Assembly: GCF_003966755.1 (NCBI RefSeq)
Contig: NZ_AP018005.1
Coordinates: 1,054,001-1,118,000 of the forward strand
Reading direction: 5' to 3'
Length of the DNA stretch: 64,000 nucleotides
Source: Candidatus Rickettsiella viridis
GTDB lineage: Bacteria > Pseudomonadota > Gammaproteobacteria > Diplorickettsiales > Diplorickettsiaceae
A program made the position numbers and the translations under genes. Below the pieces are notes generated by a model. The model saw only the letters and a program-made list of their open reading frames with translations. It was not told the DNA's origin and ran no database searches. Shown here piece after piece: positions 48,512 through 57,607 of this stretch (positions are counted from its first letter, which is position 1; every line of letters begins with the position of its first letter).

Positions 48512-49255
48512 ATGATGACGACTTTAAAAAATAAGAAAAAAGCCTTAGCAGAAGAAAAGAGCGTGGATCCAGGTAATGCATTTTATCAAGCGGCTTCGGA
48601 TTGGCGTTATGATCGATATTACAGTAAAACGATTTGGCTGCGTTATTCACTAATAATAAATACGGCACTACTTACCGCATTGTTGCTTACATTAGTTGTG
48701 ATAGCGTGCTTGATTCCACTCAAACAAAAAGTTCCCTATCTCTATGCGTTTAATCAAGCGACAGGTGAAGTCACCAAACTTGGTGAACTAGAGCCAACAC
48801 GCTTAACTGCAAATTGGCAAATGACGCGCTATTTTATTATTCATTATGTGATGAATCGTGAAAGCTACGATAGCGATAATTTAGAAATTCCTTACCAACT
48901 AGCCTGGGCACAATCGAATGCAATCATTCGTAAACAATACGATGCCGAAGTGAGCAGCAACCTAGCTAATTCACCCTATCAAAAATACGGTAAAGATAAA
49001 GCGATTACCGTGCGTGTATTATCAGTTTCCCGTTTAAATGACAATACCGCCGCTATTCGCTTTGAAAAACAATTACGTGATAAAACGGCCAATACACAAC
49101 AAATTGTCCATCAAGAGGCGATTTTAAAATGGCAATATCAGTCGATGAAAGCCACGCAAACGCAACTGGATAGAAATCCACTCGGATTTACCGTGATCTA
49201 TTATCAAGTGACGCCAGTTAATTTAAATAATGGGGGACATGATAAGCATGAATAA
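48512..49255 (+). CDS. virB8: VirB8-like T4SS assembly protein
   Basis: A 247-residue bitopic protein: a short cytosolic N-terminus, one membrane helix at about 48-70, then a periplasmic VirB8 domain with VPYLYAFNQATGEV and VIYYQVTPVN. VirB8 nucleates the periplasmic part of the machine. The ATG directly follows the virB6 stop, and the end overlaps the virB9 start region by 8 bases. Confidence 0.9.
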   Translation: MMTTLKNKKKALAEEKSVDPGNAFYQAASDWRYDRYYSKTIWLRYSLIINTALLTALLLTLVVIACLIPLKQKVPYLYAFNQATGEVTKLGELEPTRLTANWQMTRYFIIHYVMNRESYDSDNLEIPYQLAWAQSNAIIRKQYDAEVSSNLANSPYQKYGKDKAITVRVLSVSRLNDNTAAIRFEKQLRDKTANTQQIVHQEAILKWQYQSMKATQTQLDRNPLGFTVIYYQVTPVNLNNGGHDKHE

Positions 49256-49971
49256 AAAAATAAGTTTTCTTTTACTGATGGTTATCCTAGTACAAAGTAC
49301 CTTGACTCAAGCGGCCTTAATTCCCCGAAAGGTTACAGCGGACCGGCATATTAAAGTAGTAACCTACGACCCCAATAATGTGGTCGTTATTCATGGGCAC
49401 TATGGTTACGAAACCCAAATTGTCTTGGCGCCTACTGAAGAAATACAAACAGTCTCTATCGGTGATAGCTTAGCCTGGCAAGCCGTGCCCGTTAAAAATA
49501 ATCTGTTCATTAAGCCCGTCACCGAATCAAAAACTAACATGACGGTATTAACCCATGTGAATAGCTACAACTTTCAGCTAGACTCAACGCCTGCAAAAGT
49601 TTCACCGACGTATAAATTACGCTTTATCTATCCTACGGGTGGCTATAATCGTAACGAGCAGCCCAATGCAGTGGGTGTTTGCGATCCCACACCAAATTAA
49701 CTGGAAATATAGTTTTACAGGGGACAAACGCTTAGCACCGCGTGAAGCCTTTGATTGTAATAATCAATTTACGTATTTCCGTTTTAATAACACCTTACCC
49801 GCCATTTTTATTGTCGATAAAAATCGCAAAGAAACCTTAGTCAATTACCATAGAAAAGGAAACTACATCGTAGTCAATTCTACGGCACCACAATTTACTT
49901 TACGGAGCGGTAGTTATGTTACCAGTGTTTATAACGATGCAATGATTGGTGATTGGCAAAACATTCGGTGA
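49248..49971 (+). pseudogene. virB9: VirB9-like outer-membrane core protein, frameshifted
   Basis: The N-terminal part runs in one frame from ATG 49248 (signal peptide ending TQAALIPR, then YKLRFIYPTGG) and stops at 49700. The C-terminal part, INWKYSFTGDKRLAPREAF and on to VYNDAMIGDWQNIR, continues in the +1 frame to 49971. Together they make one normal VirB9, so a 1-base insertion (or 2-base loss) lies between about 49640 and 49697. It could be a real mutation, a sequencing error in a G or C run, or programmed frameshifting. The chosen start has GGGGGA upstream. If real, the secretion channel may not work. Confidence 0.85.
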
Positions 49972-49976
49972 AGATC

Positions 49977-51062
49977 ATGAAAAAGAAAGAAAAAAACAAC
50001 GAAACGACACCATCATCTACCGAGGGTTTACCTGAAATTGCCGAAGCCCGTTATAAAAGGCCTTTTCTTCTTGTCATTCTGGGTGGGCTATTAGTTTTAC
50101 TAGCCACACAGTTTTATTTCCATGCTAGAAAAATAAGCAATAAAACGGAATTTTCTGTAGAGGAGGCTTATACTTTACCAAAAACCGAACCAGAACAAGT
50201 CAAAGTTTCTCCTATATTAGAAAAACCGGCCGAAAAAAACCTATCCGAGCAACAGATTGCGGTATTACAAGCGAAACAAAAAGAATTGCAACAACGCCTA
50301 TCCTCACCCATGATGTTATTTAACACAGAAAATAACCATCAAGCTAATGCCCTCGTAGAAAAATCCTCAGAAAAAAACGTGATGACGGATGCTAATACGC
50401 AATTTTTACAACAGGCGGGCAAAGTTTCGGATAAAACGGTGCAAGCAAAAAGAATAGGCCCTCTTAATCAACTGATTGCACAAGGTCAGTTGCTCCATGC
50501 CACCCTAGAAACGGCCATTAATTCCGATTTGCCAGGTTCTTTACGAGCCATCGTCGACCAACCTGTCTATGCTGAGGATGGCTCGCAGGTATTAATACCA
50601 CCAGGGAGTCGCTTAATCGGACAATACAAGAGCGGCATGCTACAAGGGCAGTCGCGGGTTTTTGTGGTTTGGACACGTTTAATAACACCCGAGGGTATCA
50701 ATCTGAATCTAGCCTCACCCGGTGTGGATGCGTTAGGTATGGGAGGGATGTCGGCGGATAGGATTGATCGCCATTTTTGGCAACAGTTTGGTACGGCCGC
50801 ACTGCTTTCGATATTAGGCGCAGGTACATCGAATGTCGGTGTTGCGGGGGGTAACGCGTCTTATAATGCTTCCCAAGCCTATCGGTTGGCAGTAGCCAAT
50901 AGTCTCAACCAAACCGCACAGCAAACATTACAACGCGGTATGATTCCACCGACTTTGTGGATTAACCAAGGAAGTCCACTTCAGGTATTTGTTGCACATG
51001 ATTTGGATTTTAGTGCGGTTCAGCAAGAAACAAATCCTACTCCTAAAACCACTATTTTCTAA
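49977..51062 (+). CDS. virB10: VirB10-like energy-sensing T4SS scaffold
   Basis: Spans the envelope and links the inner-membrane ATPases to the outer core. It has a cytosolic basic start, a helix at about 28-48, a Pro/Glu/Lys-rich linker, and a C-terminal VirB10/TrbI domain with DQPVYAEDGSQVLIPPGSRL and GNASYNASQ. A TTG start at 49953 is possible, but ATG 49977 is better placed behind GGTGAAG and gives the usual MKKKEK opening. 361 residues. The C-terminal domain is intact. Confidence 0.9.
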   Translation: MKKKEKNNETTPSSTEGLPEIAEARYKRPFLLVILGGLLVLLATQFYFHARKISNKTEFSVEEAYTLPKTEPEQVKVSPILEKPAEKNLSEQQIAVLQAKQKELQQRLSSPMMLFNTENNHQANALVEKSSEKNVMTDANTQFLQQAGKVSDKTVQAKRIGPLNQLIAQGQLLHATLETAINSDLPGSLRAIVDQPVYAEDGSQVLIPPGSRLIGQYKSGMLQGQSRVFVVWTRLITPEGINLNLASPGVDALGMGGMSADRIDRHFWQQFGTAALLSILGAGTSNVGVAGGNASYNASQAYRLAVANSLNQTAQQTLQRGMIPPTLWINQGSPLQVFVAHDLDFSAVQQETNPTPKTTIF

Positions 51063-51068
51063 CTCAAC

Positions 51069-52040
51069 ATGTCGACAAAAGCCTTAGAGAAACATCTTGA
51101 ACCCCTAAAACCCTTTTTGGCAAAAAAGGGTATCACTGAAATTTGTATTAATCAACCCAAAGTGATCTTTGTCGAGAAAAACGGAGTTTTCACACGTCAT
51201 GAAGTAGAAGCGTTAGAATTCAGTTTTCTTGAAGCACTGGCCAACCTGATTGCCGAATTTAACCATAAGCCGTTTCCCTGCCCGCTTCTTTCCGGCTATT
51301 TACCGACCGGAGAACGAATACAATGTATTATGTCGCCAGCCTGTGAAAAAGATAAAATCATTTATTCGATCCGTTGTCATTCCCGTCGTGACATGCGTTT
51401 ACAGGACTATCAGAAAGCCGGTGTTTTTGATGACTATGCCGCTATAAAAGAAAATATCTATCACAAAACAATAGCTGATCTAAAAACGCTCCATGAGCAA
51501 AAAGATATTTTTGGATTTCTAAAACTTGCCATCCAATCAAAGAAAAATCTGATTATCAGTGGCGGAACCGGCACGGGTAAAACGACCTTCTTAAATGCTT
51601 GTTTAAAGCTCATTCCCCATACCGAACGGCTGATTACCCTCGAAGATACGCGGGAAGTTAATATTAAACAGCCTAACACAGTTAATTTACTGTTCAATGA
51701 AGAGGACGAACAAATTACCGCGTCAAAACTCTTTAAGGCCTGTCTGCGATTACGACCCGATCGCCTCTTTCTTTCTGAACTCCGAGGTAGCGAAGCCTGG
51801 TCCTTTCTCCGAGCCGCTAACAGTGGTCATCCAGGCAGTATGAGTACCGTACATGCCGATACGCCTCAAGGCTGTTTTAAGCAATTAGTCTTTATGATGC
51901 AGCAGGCCGGCTCAACTTCCAGTGAAGAAAACCTACACACCTACATCAAATCGATCATCCCCATCGTTATCCAGCTAAAGCGTAGCACTAATCCTACCCA
52001 GTTTGTCGAGGTGGCAGAGATTTATTTTAATAGCCTTTAA
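51069..52040 (+). CDS. virB11: VirB11-like T4SS ATPase
   Basis: A hexameric traffic ATPase that switches the machine between pilus assembly and transfer. The 323-residue length is typical. Walker A SGGTGTGKTTF near 162-172, the Asp-box ITLEDTREV, Walker B-like RLFLSELRG and the His-box GHPGSMSTVHAD are all present. It is the last gene of the plus-strand virB operon and converges on the Rpn nuclease gene. Confidence 0.94.
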   Translation: MSTKALEKHLEPLKPFLAKKGITEICINQPKVIFVEKNGVFTRHEVEALEFSFLEALANLIAEFNHKPFPCPLLSGYLPTGERIQCIMSPACEKDKIIYSIRCHSRRDMRLQDYQKAGVFDDYAAIKENIYHKTIADLKTLHEQKDIFGFLKLAIQSKKNLIISGGTGTGKTTFLNACLKLIPHTERLITLEDTREVNIKQPNTVNLLFNEEDEQITASKLFKACLRLRPDRLFLSELRGSEAWSFLRAANSGHPGSMSTVHADTPQGCFKQLVFMMQQAGSTSSEENLHTYIKSIIPIVIQLKRSTNPTQFVEVAEIYFNSL

Positions 52041-52062
52041 GTCGTCTTAACCTACGAAAAAA

Positions 52063-53022
52063 CTATTCGTTAAAAATATCTGTTAAATTGTTCGCATCTA
52101 AAACGGATTCGCCCCATTTCAGAAGCGTATCTGCATCAGCACAGCCCATCTTGTCTAAGTAGCGTTGTGGTACTTGGTGGAATTTACGTTGCAGCAAATG
52201 ATGGAGAAAAGCATACTCCCCTTTTTGTATTCCCTGCTGTATTCCCTGCTGTATTCCCTGCTGTATTCCCTGCTGTAGGCCTTTTTCAGTGGCATCGTCT
52301 ATTTGCTGTGCTAGTACTGCCTCATTATCTCGAACACGTTTAAGTTCTTGTTCATAGAGTGCAAGCTCATTCTCAGACCAATAAAATTGGTCCAAAGCCT
52401 CATAAGCCCTCTTAATGATCTGATCGCTACCGATGATCTGTTCTAAATCGGCCACCTTCGTGTTGGCTGCATACTTAAAAAAATAACACCATTTTTCTAT
52501 TAAAGTTTCAAGCTGGGCGATTTCTTTTTTATGGAACTTAGGTAGTTCGATAAAGGTAAACGAGAAGTCCTTTAAATCATGCTCATAACTATCTCTATCC
52601 AGTATGATATGATCCGACTTATAGCCTGATTTATTCGGAAATAGTACACAATCGGCTATGGCGATAAAGATGATCTCTCTGAGATCGTGGTATTTCTCTC
52701 CTTTGTCAGCCTGTTGCGCATAGGCTTTGGCCGCGTAATATTGGGCGCGCTTCTCAAAGCCTTTCGTAGTTGCAACCTGCATCTCTACTATCAGTTTTGT
52801 TCCTTTTTCATCACGACATAAGACATCAACAATACTTTGCTTCTTTGCTGCAATTTCAGGATCCTGAACCGTACTTAGAAACTCTACGGATTGAATCTGT
52901 TGACTACCTGTAAAGCCAAGGATATCATTTAAAAAATGAATGAGGATGTCTTTATTCTTCTCCGACCCAAAGATAACTTTGAACGCGATGTCATTCTTAG
53001 GGTCTAAAAATTTAGATAGCAT
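52063..53022 (-). CDS. Rpn family recombination-promoting nuclease/putative transposase
   Basis: A PD-(D/E)XK nuclease of the Rpn/YhgA group. The N-terminal FLDPKNDIAFKVIFG and the core VDVLCRDEKG and IVEMQV motif are typical, as is HDLREIIFIAI. Near the C-terminus it has four GIQQ repeats encoded by four 12-bp units (52228-52275), a usual feature of the family. 319 residues. These genes are often cargo of mobile DNA. Confidence 0.88.
   Translation of the reverse strand: MLSKFLDPKNDIAFKVIFGSEKNKDILIHFLNDILGFTGSQQIQSVEFLSTVQDPEIAAKKQSIVDVLCRDEKGTKLIVEMQVATTKGFEKRAQYYAAKAYAQQADKGEKYHDLREIIFIAIADCVLFPNKSGYKSDHIILDRDSYEHDLKDFSFTFIELPKFHKKEIAQLETLIEKWCYFFKYAANTKVADLEQIIGSDQIIKRAYEALDQFYWSENELALYEQELKRVRDNEAVLAQQIDDATEKGLQQGIQQGIQQGIQQGIQKGEYAFLHHLLQRKFHQVPQRYLDKMGCADADTLLKWGESVLDANNLTDIFNE
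52228..52275. repeat. 12-bp tandem repeat (4 units) in the Rpn gene
   Basis: Four perfect copies of TATTCCCTGCTG encode GIQQ repeats on the minus strand. The copy number may vary between strains. Confidence 0.93.
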
Positions 53023-53190
53023 AGTCTATTTTTTTCCTTTAAAGTAACCGTGATTTTATCATAGTTAAGCTATTCATAACATCTAGTAACCATAGAGGCC
53101 ACCTGATAATCCGCAGGAAGGTACTCTATGGGTTTTTCTATGCCATTGCCCTATCCTCTCGATAGGTACAAGGTGCTTTAAGCAAAATTA

Positions 53191-53595
53191 CTATTGCTTT
53201 TCGAGCAAATTGTAATCGCCTAAAATAGCACGAAAATCTTCTATTTTCACAGGTTTTGTTAGCACTTGATCAGCACCCAATGTCAAACATTGCAGTTCTT
53301 GTTCTTTGCCATGCGCACTAACGACGATAATGGGGATCCGTTTCCTTTTTGCTTCTCTGGCACGAATCATTTCAATCACCATTTCACCTGAGATGTCGGG
53401 GAGACCTAGATCGACAAACACCAGATCATAAGTTAATTGGCGAAGCGCATCTTGTCCTTGAGTCACGCAGTCAACGTGGCAACCTAGTCCTTGGAGTAGT
53501 TGCAGATGTATGCGTTGAATGAGTGGATTATCTTCGACGACAAGAATTCGGCCCGATCGAGAAGATAGGTTTTCTTTTACAGTACTATGATTCAT
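53191..53595 (-). CDS. Single-domain response regulator (CheY-like)
   Basis: A 134-residue receiver domain with no output domain. The acidic pocket is VVEDN near 18-22, the phospho-acceptor Asp is in FVDLGLPD near 63, and the conserved Thr/Ser and Lys are in VVSAHG and LTKPV. No histidine kinase gene is in the window, so it must take phosphate from a kinase elsewhere. It lies downstream of a LuxR-type gene on the same strand, so the two could be co-regulated. Confidence 0.9.
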   Translation of the reverse strand: MNHSTVKENLSSRSGRILVVEDNPLIQRIHLQLLQGLGCHVDCVTQGQDALRQLTYDLVFVDLGLPDISGEMVIEMIRAREAKRKRIPIIVVSAHGKEQELQCLTLGADQVLTKPVKIEDFRAILGDYNLLEKQ

Positions 53596-53710
53596 CTTAA
53601 ATTCTCCTTAAAAATAATACTATGGAATGAGTTTGCCTTAGTTAGCCGTAAAGTAAATCCCGTAAAAATCTGAAATTTAATCACTGACTTTGTAAGGAAA
53701 GCAACGGGTT

Positions 53711-54157
53711 TTATTGCGTTGCAAGCGATTTATTCTCCCGTATTTTTACGGGGTTTTGTCCGTATTTTTCTGGTGAAATATAACCATAACGAATTCCTTG
53801 GACAACCGCTTGGGTCGTGTTTTTACAACCCAGTTTTTTTCTAGTATTACTTAGAAATTCTTCAACCGTTTTTTTTTCGATAGGTAATATCTCGGCAGTT
53901 TGAGCGGAACTGCAACCCAAAGCAGCGAATAATAAGCACTCTTGTTCCCGTGGCGCTAATGACTTATCAAAAAGAAGCTCAGCTTTAAAACTAATATTAA
54001 ATAATAAGGTTTTAATCAGTCGTCGTTGCTTGACTGATGGCGAATGATTGCCGAGTAATCGTAAAATACGGGTGACGATATCCGTCGATTGATTCGCTGA
54101 ATACTGTGTTATATCTGGATCTTCTGCTGCAGAACCAGTGACTTTTTTTTTAGACAT
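53711..54157 (-). CDS. LuxR-type HTH transcriptional regulator
   Basis: A 148-residue regulator with a C-terminal LuxR/GerE helix-turn-helix at about 80-140 (SLAPREQECLLFAALG, TAEILPIEKKTVEEFLSN, TRKKLGCKN). The N-terminal 75 residues are not a receiver or autoinducer domain that I recognise. The hairpin CCCGTA/TACGGG near its 3' end contains a CGTA-type motif that recurs nearby and at 60284-60319. It may control element genes; unproven. Confidence 0.85.
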   Translation of the reverse strand: MSKKKVTGSAAEDPDITQYSANQSTDIVTRILRLLGNHSPSVKQRRLIKTLLFNISFKAELLFDKSLAPREQECLLFAALGCSSAQTAEILPIEKKTVEEFLSNTRKKLGCKNTTQAVVQGIRYGYISPEKYGQNPVKIRENKSLATQ

Positions 54158-54234
54158 GATAACTCCTGGGGCACAACAATAGCCCTAACTAAATAATGAG
54201 AAATAAGATTGGGTTTTGAAAAAAAGCCCAAGAG

Positions 54235-54390
54235 TTATGTTTGTAAAATACGTACTAAAATCGCTTCAAGCACGCGTTTTATACGGAGTTGTAATGTTGG
54301 GGATCGGTAAGATGAAAAAATTATCCGCTTCTTAGAAAATGAAGCCGATTGCCCTAAGGGGGCTCTGTGATTTATGATAGTAACAGCCAT
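54235..54390 (-). CDS. Small hypothetical basic protein
   Basis: A 51-residue frame starting at ATG 54390 with GGGAGA at good spacing. The product is basic with no membrane segment. Its leader (54391-54489) is exactly complementary to a possible plus-strand RNA. A longer frame to 54429 is possible, but the ribosome site favours the shorter one. Real gene status is uncertain. Confidence 0.4.
   Translation of the reverse strand: MAVTIINHRAPLGQSASFSKKRIIFSSYRSPTLQLRIKRVLEAILVRILQT
54349..54378 (+). promoter_or_regulatory. Possible promoter for an antisense RNA
   Basis: TTGCCC (54349-54354), an 18-base spacer and TATGAT (54373-54378) on the plus strand, ahead of a two-hairpin segment that ends in a terminator. 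No protein gene follows on this strand. Confidence 0.4.
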
Positions 54391-54489
54391 GATCAATTCT
54401 CCCGAATTGGTTGTGGTTAGCAACGGCAAGGTATGTTCAGTACCTTGTACATGCGGCTGGCGTGGGAATTTCCTGCGCCAGATTTTTTT
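54385..54489 (+). ncRNA. Possible small RNA antisense to a leader
   Basis: About 105 bases with the stem CAAGGTA/TACCTTG (54427-54447) followed by a long stem and a T-run (54457-54489). It runs opposite the leader of the small gene at 54235-54390 and covers its upstream region. The layout resembles antisense control of a small protein. Inference from structure only. Confidence 0.4.
54457..54489 (+). terminator. Rho-independent terminator with no protein gene upstream
   Basis: Stem CTGGCG/CGCCAG extended by G-C and A-T pairs to nearly the loop, followed by seven T. It points to plus-strand transcription where no coding gene is seen. Confidence 0.75.
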
Positions 54490-54637
54490 ATGAACGAATC
54501 AGTTTTAATGTTAGCGGCCCCCATACGGGGAATGCAAGGACTTCTATGATTTTTTTTATAAAGAATAACAGCGGGTTTTTATGTCATCTAGTCAAGTAGT
54601 CATTAACCAGGTCTATTTATAAACTGGATACTCAAGA

Positions 54638-56710
54638 TCACTTAAAAAATCGGGCATGGTTTTTGACAATGTCAGGTGATTGTAGGGGTAGATTAGTACG
54701 GTCGGTGTTGTTCATTAATTGTTGAATTTGTGTCTGCACCTGCGTAAATTGTTGTTCTAGGGTTAATAACGCCATGTTATTTATATCAGGAATGCTAGAA
54801 GCTGTAGCCTGCCTATCAACAATGCTTTCTTTACTCCTCAATGCAAAATCAGATAGATTATTCCCCTGATAAAGAACTTTTTGAGAAGACGATGGTAAGC
54901 TAGCAACAGCCAGCGTAAACTGCTCTATGCGGTATTTAGGATGTTCTAAGACAATTCGTAACCCCTGTCGTAAGGCACTACCATCCAAAGATGTCATTAA
55001 TTTAGCAAGCGGGGGTCGCTGCATCGTCTGATAACGTTGCATAACACCTTCTCGTAATAAGAGGAGGTCATGAGTCGTATTGAGTAATTTACGTAAATAG
55101 TCTATATCTGCCATCCGTGCTTCAGGTATCGTTTGTCCTTGGTCATGATAATATTTTACATAAGCCTCTAACGCGATAGAAACATCTTGTTTAAAGTTTT
55201 GCGTTAAGGATGCGGCGCGGTGCCTTTCTCGTGCGATCTCCTCTGCCTTGGCGTGTAGTTGTGTTGACAAATGCTTCAGCAGGAAAGCTAAGCGTGTACA
55301 GTGAGCAGCATAAGGCCCTTGTTCGATAAGGTGTTGAATAGTGGTTAGGCTATCCTGTAATGGTTGGCGACAGGTTGCCTGGCTCAGCCACCCCTTGTGG
55401 TTTTGCAGGTGGATAAAAAAATGATTTAAGACCTCGCGCAAATCCTCCTGATTTTTTTGAAAATGGTGCATCAACCATTTTTGCCAGGCCTTTTCCCAAC
55501 GTTTTTGCCGCCACTGCCACCAGCGCAGTGCCGGTTGTTGTTCCAAGGATTGTAGCGATTCTTGCAATAGCTGGTAACGTAGGATGAATGGCTGTAGCGT
55601 TACGTGGATAGTAGAAAATGAATTTGGTAATAACGGCGTAAAATCCAACGGCAACAAAAGCTGCGCTAATAGCGCTTGCTGCCTTTCTAAAAAAGCGAAA
55701 CGTGTTTTATTACTTCTAAATAACCAGGCGGGCTTTCTTACCTTTTTTGGTATGAGGTGAATTAATTTTGTTGGAGCCAATAATCGGTGTACGGATATCG
55801 TGATAAGAGTAATATCCTTAGCTGCGCTGAATTCTGCATATTGGTACCAGGCTAATCCATATAGCTGATTTTTATGATGAGGGCTTCCGTATTGTACAAT
55901 AGCACGGTGTATTTGATTAAATGTAGCGGCATCCAGCGTTCTTTGGTGCTTAGGCAATGTGATAGAGAGGGATAATAACCGTTGGCTTTGTTCTACCAAA
56001 GCATAACTGACATCATCACAGGTAACTTGCTTTCGGTGTTCAGCGATTTTTAATCGCAGCAACAGTACCTCAAGCACTTGCTGTTGTAATACCTTAAGAT
56101 GGTTTAATTTTCTTTCTAAAAATTGACAGTAACTTGCAGCAATAGGCGCAGGCAAGCGTTGTGAAGGCAGCCAGGCCTGTTGTTTTCTCTCCAGTTCTTC
56201 GTGAGCTTGTGTAAAATGATACTGATAGTGAACAATAACGTTGAGCAGAAACAAGAGGCCTTGCGCTGAATAATATTGAAAGGGTCGATGCTTCTTCCAA
56301 TCCTGATAAATTTGCTTCAATTGGAGTTTAGCGCGAAGATTACTTTCTAACTGATTAAAACCTTGTTGCCAAAATATTTCTGTATTAAACAGTGTTTGTA
56401 AATGCTCTTCCCAATCGAGTCGTTGTCGAACTAACTCGTCGGTTTTTAATTGCTGGACGATGGTTTTTAACGCCGCTAACGCTTCCGATGTCGACTGATC
56501 CTGTGTTTTAGCCAATGTAGCGCGTAAAGCTCGACGCTGCGTCACAAAAGGAGACGCGTGATAAACCGATTCTTGAATCAGTCGGCAACATTGATTTAAA
56601 AAATCCAAGGATTTAGGGTGTAAATAAACTAATCCCCACGTCTTATTTAACTTTATTCGCTTTTGATAGACTTGATTAAAATGTGTAATAGTTTCGGTTA
56701 AATTAAACAT
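54638..56710 (-). CDS. Hypothetical Gln-rich coiled-coil protein (690 residues)
   Basis: A large soluble, strongly helical protein, rich in Gln, Leu, Arg and Trp, with many coiled-coil stretches (LKVLQQQVLEVLLLRLK, EQQFTQVQTQIQQLM). No domain or catalytic motif is recognised and there is no signal peptide or membrane helix. It is followed upstream on the same strand by the methyltransferase, with 17 bases between them, so the two may form one operon with the replication genes. It could be a cargo protein or a DNA-processing factor. The absence of frameshifts over 2 kb supports a real gene. Confidence 0.7.
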   Translation of the reverse strand: MFNLTETITHFNQVYQKRIKLNKTWGLVYLHPKSLDFLNQCCRLIQESVYHASPFVTQRRALRATLAKTQDQSTSEALAALKTIVQQLKTDELVRQRLDWEEHLQTLFNTEIFWQQGFNQLESNLRAKLQLKQIYQDWKKHRPFQYYSAQGLLFLLNVIVHYQYHFTQAHEELERKQQAWLPSQRLPAPIAASYCQFLERKLNHLKVLQQQVLEVLLLRLKIAEHRKQVTCDDVSYALVEQSQRLLSLSITLPKHQRTLDAATFNQIHRAIVQYGSPHHKNQLYGLAWYQYAEFSAAKDITLITISVHRLLAPTKLIHLIPKKVRKPAWLFRSNKTRFAFLERQQALLAQLLLPLDFTPLLPNSFSTIHVTLQPFILRYQLLQESLQSLEQQPALRWWQWRQKRWEKAWQKWLMHHFQKNQEDLREVLNHFFIHLQNHKGWLSQATCRQPLQDSLTTIQHLIEQGPYAAHCTRLAFLLKHLSTQLHAKAEEIARERHRAASLTQNFKQDVSIALEAYVKYYHDQGQTIPEARMADIDYLRKLLNTTHDLLLLREGVMQRYQTMQRPPLAKLMTSLDGSALRQGLRIVLEHPKYRIEQFTLAVASLPSSSQKVLYQGNNLSDFALRSKESIVDRQATASSIPDINNMALLTLEQQFTQVQTQIQQLMNNTDRTNLPLQSPDIVKNHARFFK

Positions 56711-56727
56711 GCTGATTGACCTTCTTT

Positions 56728-57594
56728 TTATTTTTCTTTGATCAGTTGGCTTAGCCTTCGTTCAGCCACGTGGCAATAGGGAAGCTGGTTATCGATGAGA
56801 ACGCAGCGTCGTCCAAGAGAAAGTGCCGCTAAGCCTGTGGTACCGCTACCGGCAAAGGGATCAAGTATCAAATCCTGTGGTTTAGAGAGTAAGCGGATAA
56901 AGAACTGCGGTAAGGCGACAGGGAAAACAGCCGGATGACCTTGATTGCGATTCTCAGGACATAGATGCAAAACATTAGTCGGCAAGACCTGTTTTTTATG
57001 GCGCCAATTGGCAAAATTACACTGAAACCGACTGCCGGTGGCAGAAACGACAATACGTTTTTTTAATCCACTGAAACGTGCTATTCGTTGTTGGGTGGAG
57101 GCTGCCATGGGAATTTTTACGGCCTCCTGATCGACATAGGGTTTCTTTACTTTGGCTAAATGAAACACATACTCCCAGGCATCGCGTAAGCGTGTGGGCC
57201 AATAGCCTGGCATACTGGTTTTCTTATGCCAGATGTAATCGTCAATGCAATGCCAGCCTAAACCGATGAGTTTTTCGATCGTAGCCCAAACATAATGCTG
57301 GCGTACACCTTGAACAATTTTATCTTTCATGTTCAGTACTAAACTGCCCGTCGGTTTTAGCGCACGCCACAGTGCCTCATGAAAGGTAACAAACCAATCG
57401 GTATAGTGATGGGGAGCTACGCTGTCGTAATGGGCTTGCCGCGCATCGGCGTACGGTGGCGAAGTCACGATAAGAGCAACTTTTTCAGGAAAAGTGGGTA
57501 GCACGTTTCGACAATCCCCATGGAGAATTTGATACGCGGCGCCTTGTGAAACATCAGAATGCAGCAGGTTATTAGAGATCGGCGTGTTGAGCAT
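56728..57594 (-). CDS. DNA methyltransferase (N4/N6, beta class)
   Basis: A 288-residue AdoMet-dependent DNA methylase. The catalytic motif IV is TSPPYADAR near residue 40 and the AdoMet motif I is DPFAGSGTTG near 246, so motif IV comes before motif I as in the beta class. SPPY favours N4-cytosine, but adenine methylation is also possible. No restriction enzyme is adjacent, so it is an orphan that may protect the element in a new host. Confidence 0.92.
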   Translation of the reverse strand: MLNTPISNNLLHSDVSQGAAYQILHGDCRNVLPTFPEKVALIVTSPPYADARQAHYDSVAPHHYTDWFVTFHEALWRALKPTGSLVLNMKDKIVQGVRQHYVWATIEKLIGLGWHCIDDYIWHKKTSMPGYWPTRLRDAWEYVFHLAKVKKPYVDQEAVKIPMAASTQQRIARFSGLKKRIVVSATGSRFQCNFANWRHKKQVLPTNVLHLCPENRNQGHPAVFPVALPQFFIRLLSKPQDLILDPFAGSGTTGLAALSLGRRCVLIDNQLPYCHVAERRLSQLIKEK

Positions 57595-57607
57595 GTTATT
57601 TTTTTCC

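Noticed and set aside
49953..49976. TTG start extending VirB10
   Set aside because: It overlaps the virB9 end and the ATG at 49977 has better ribosome-site spacing.
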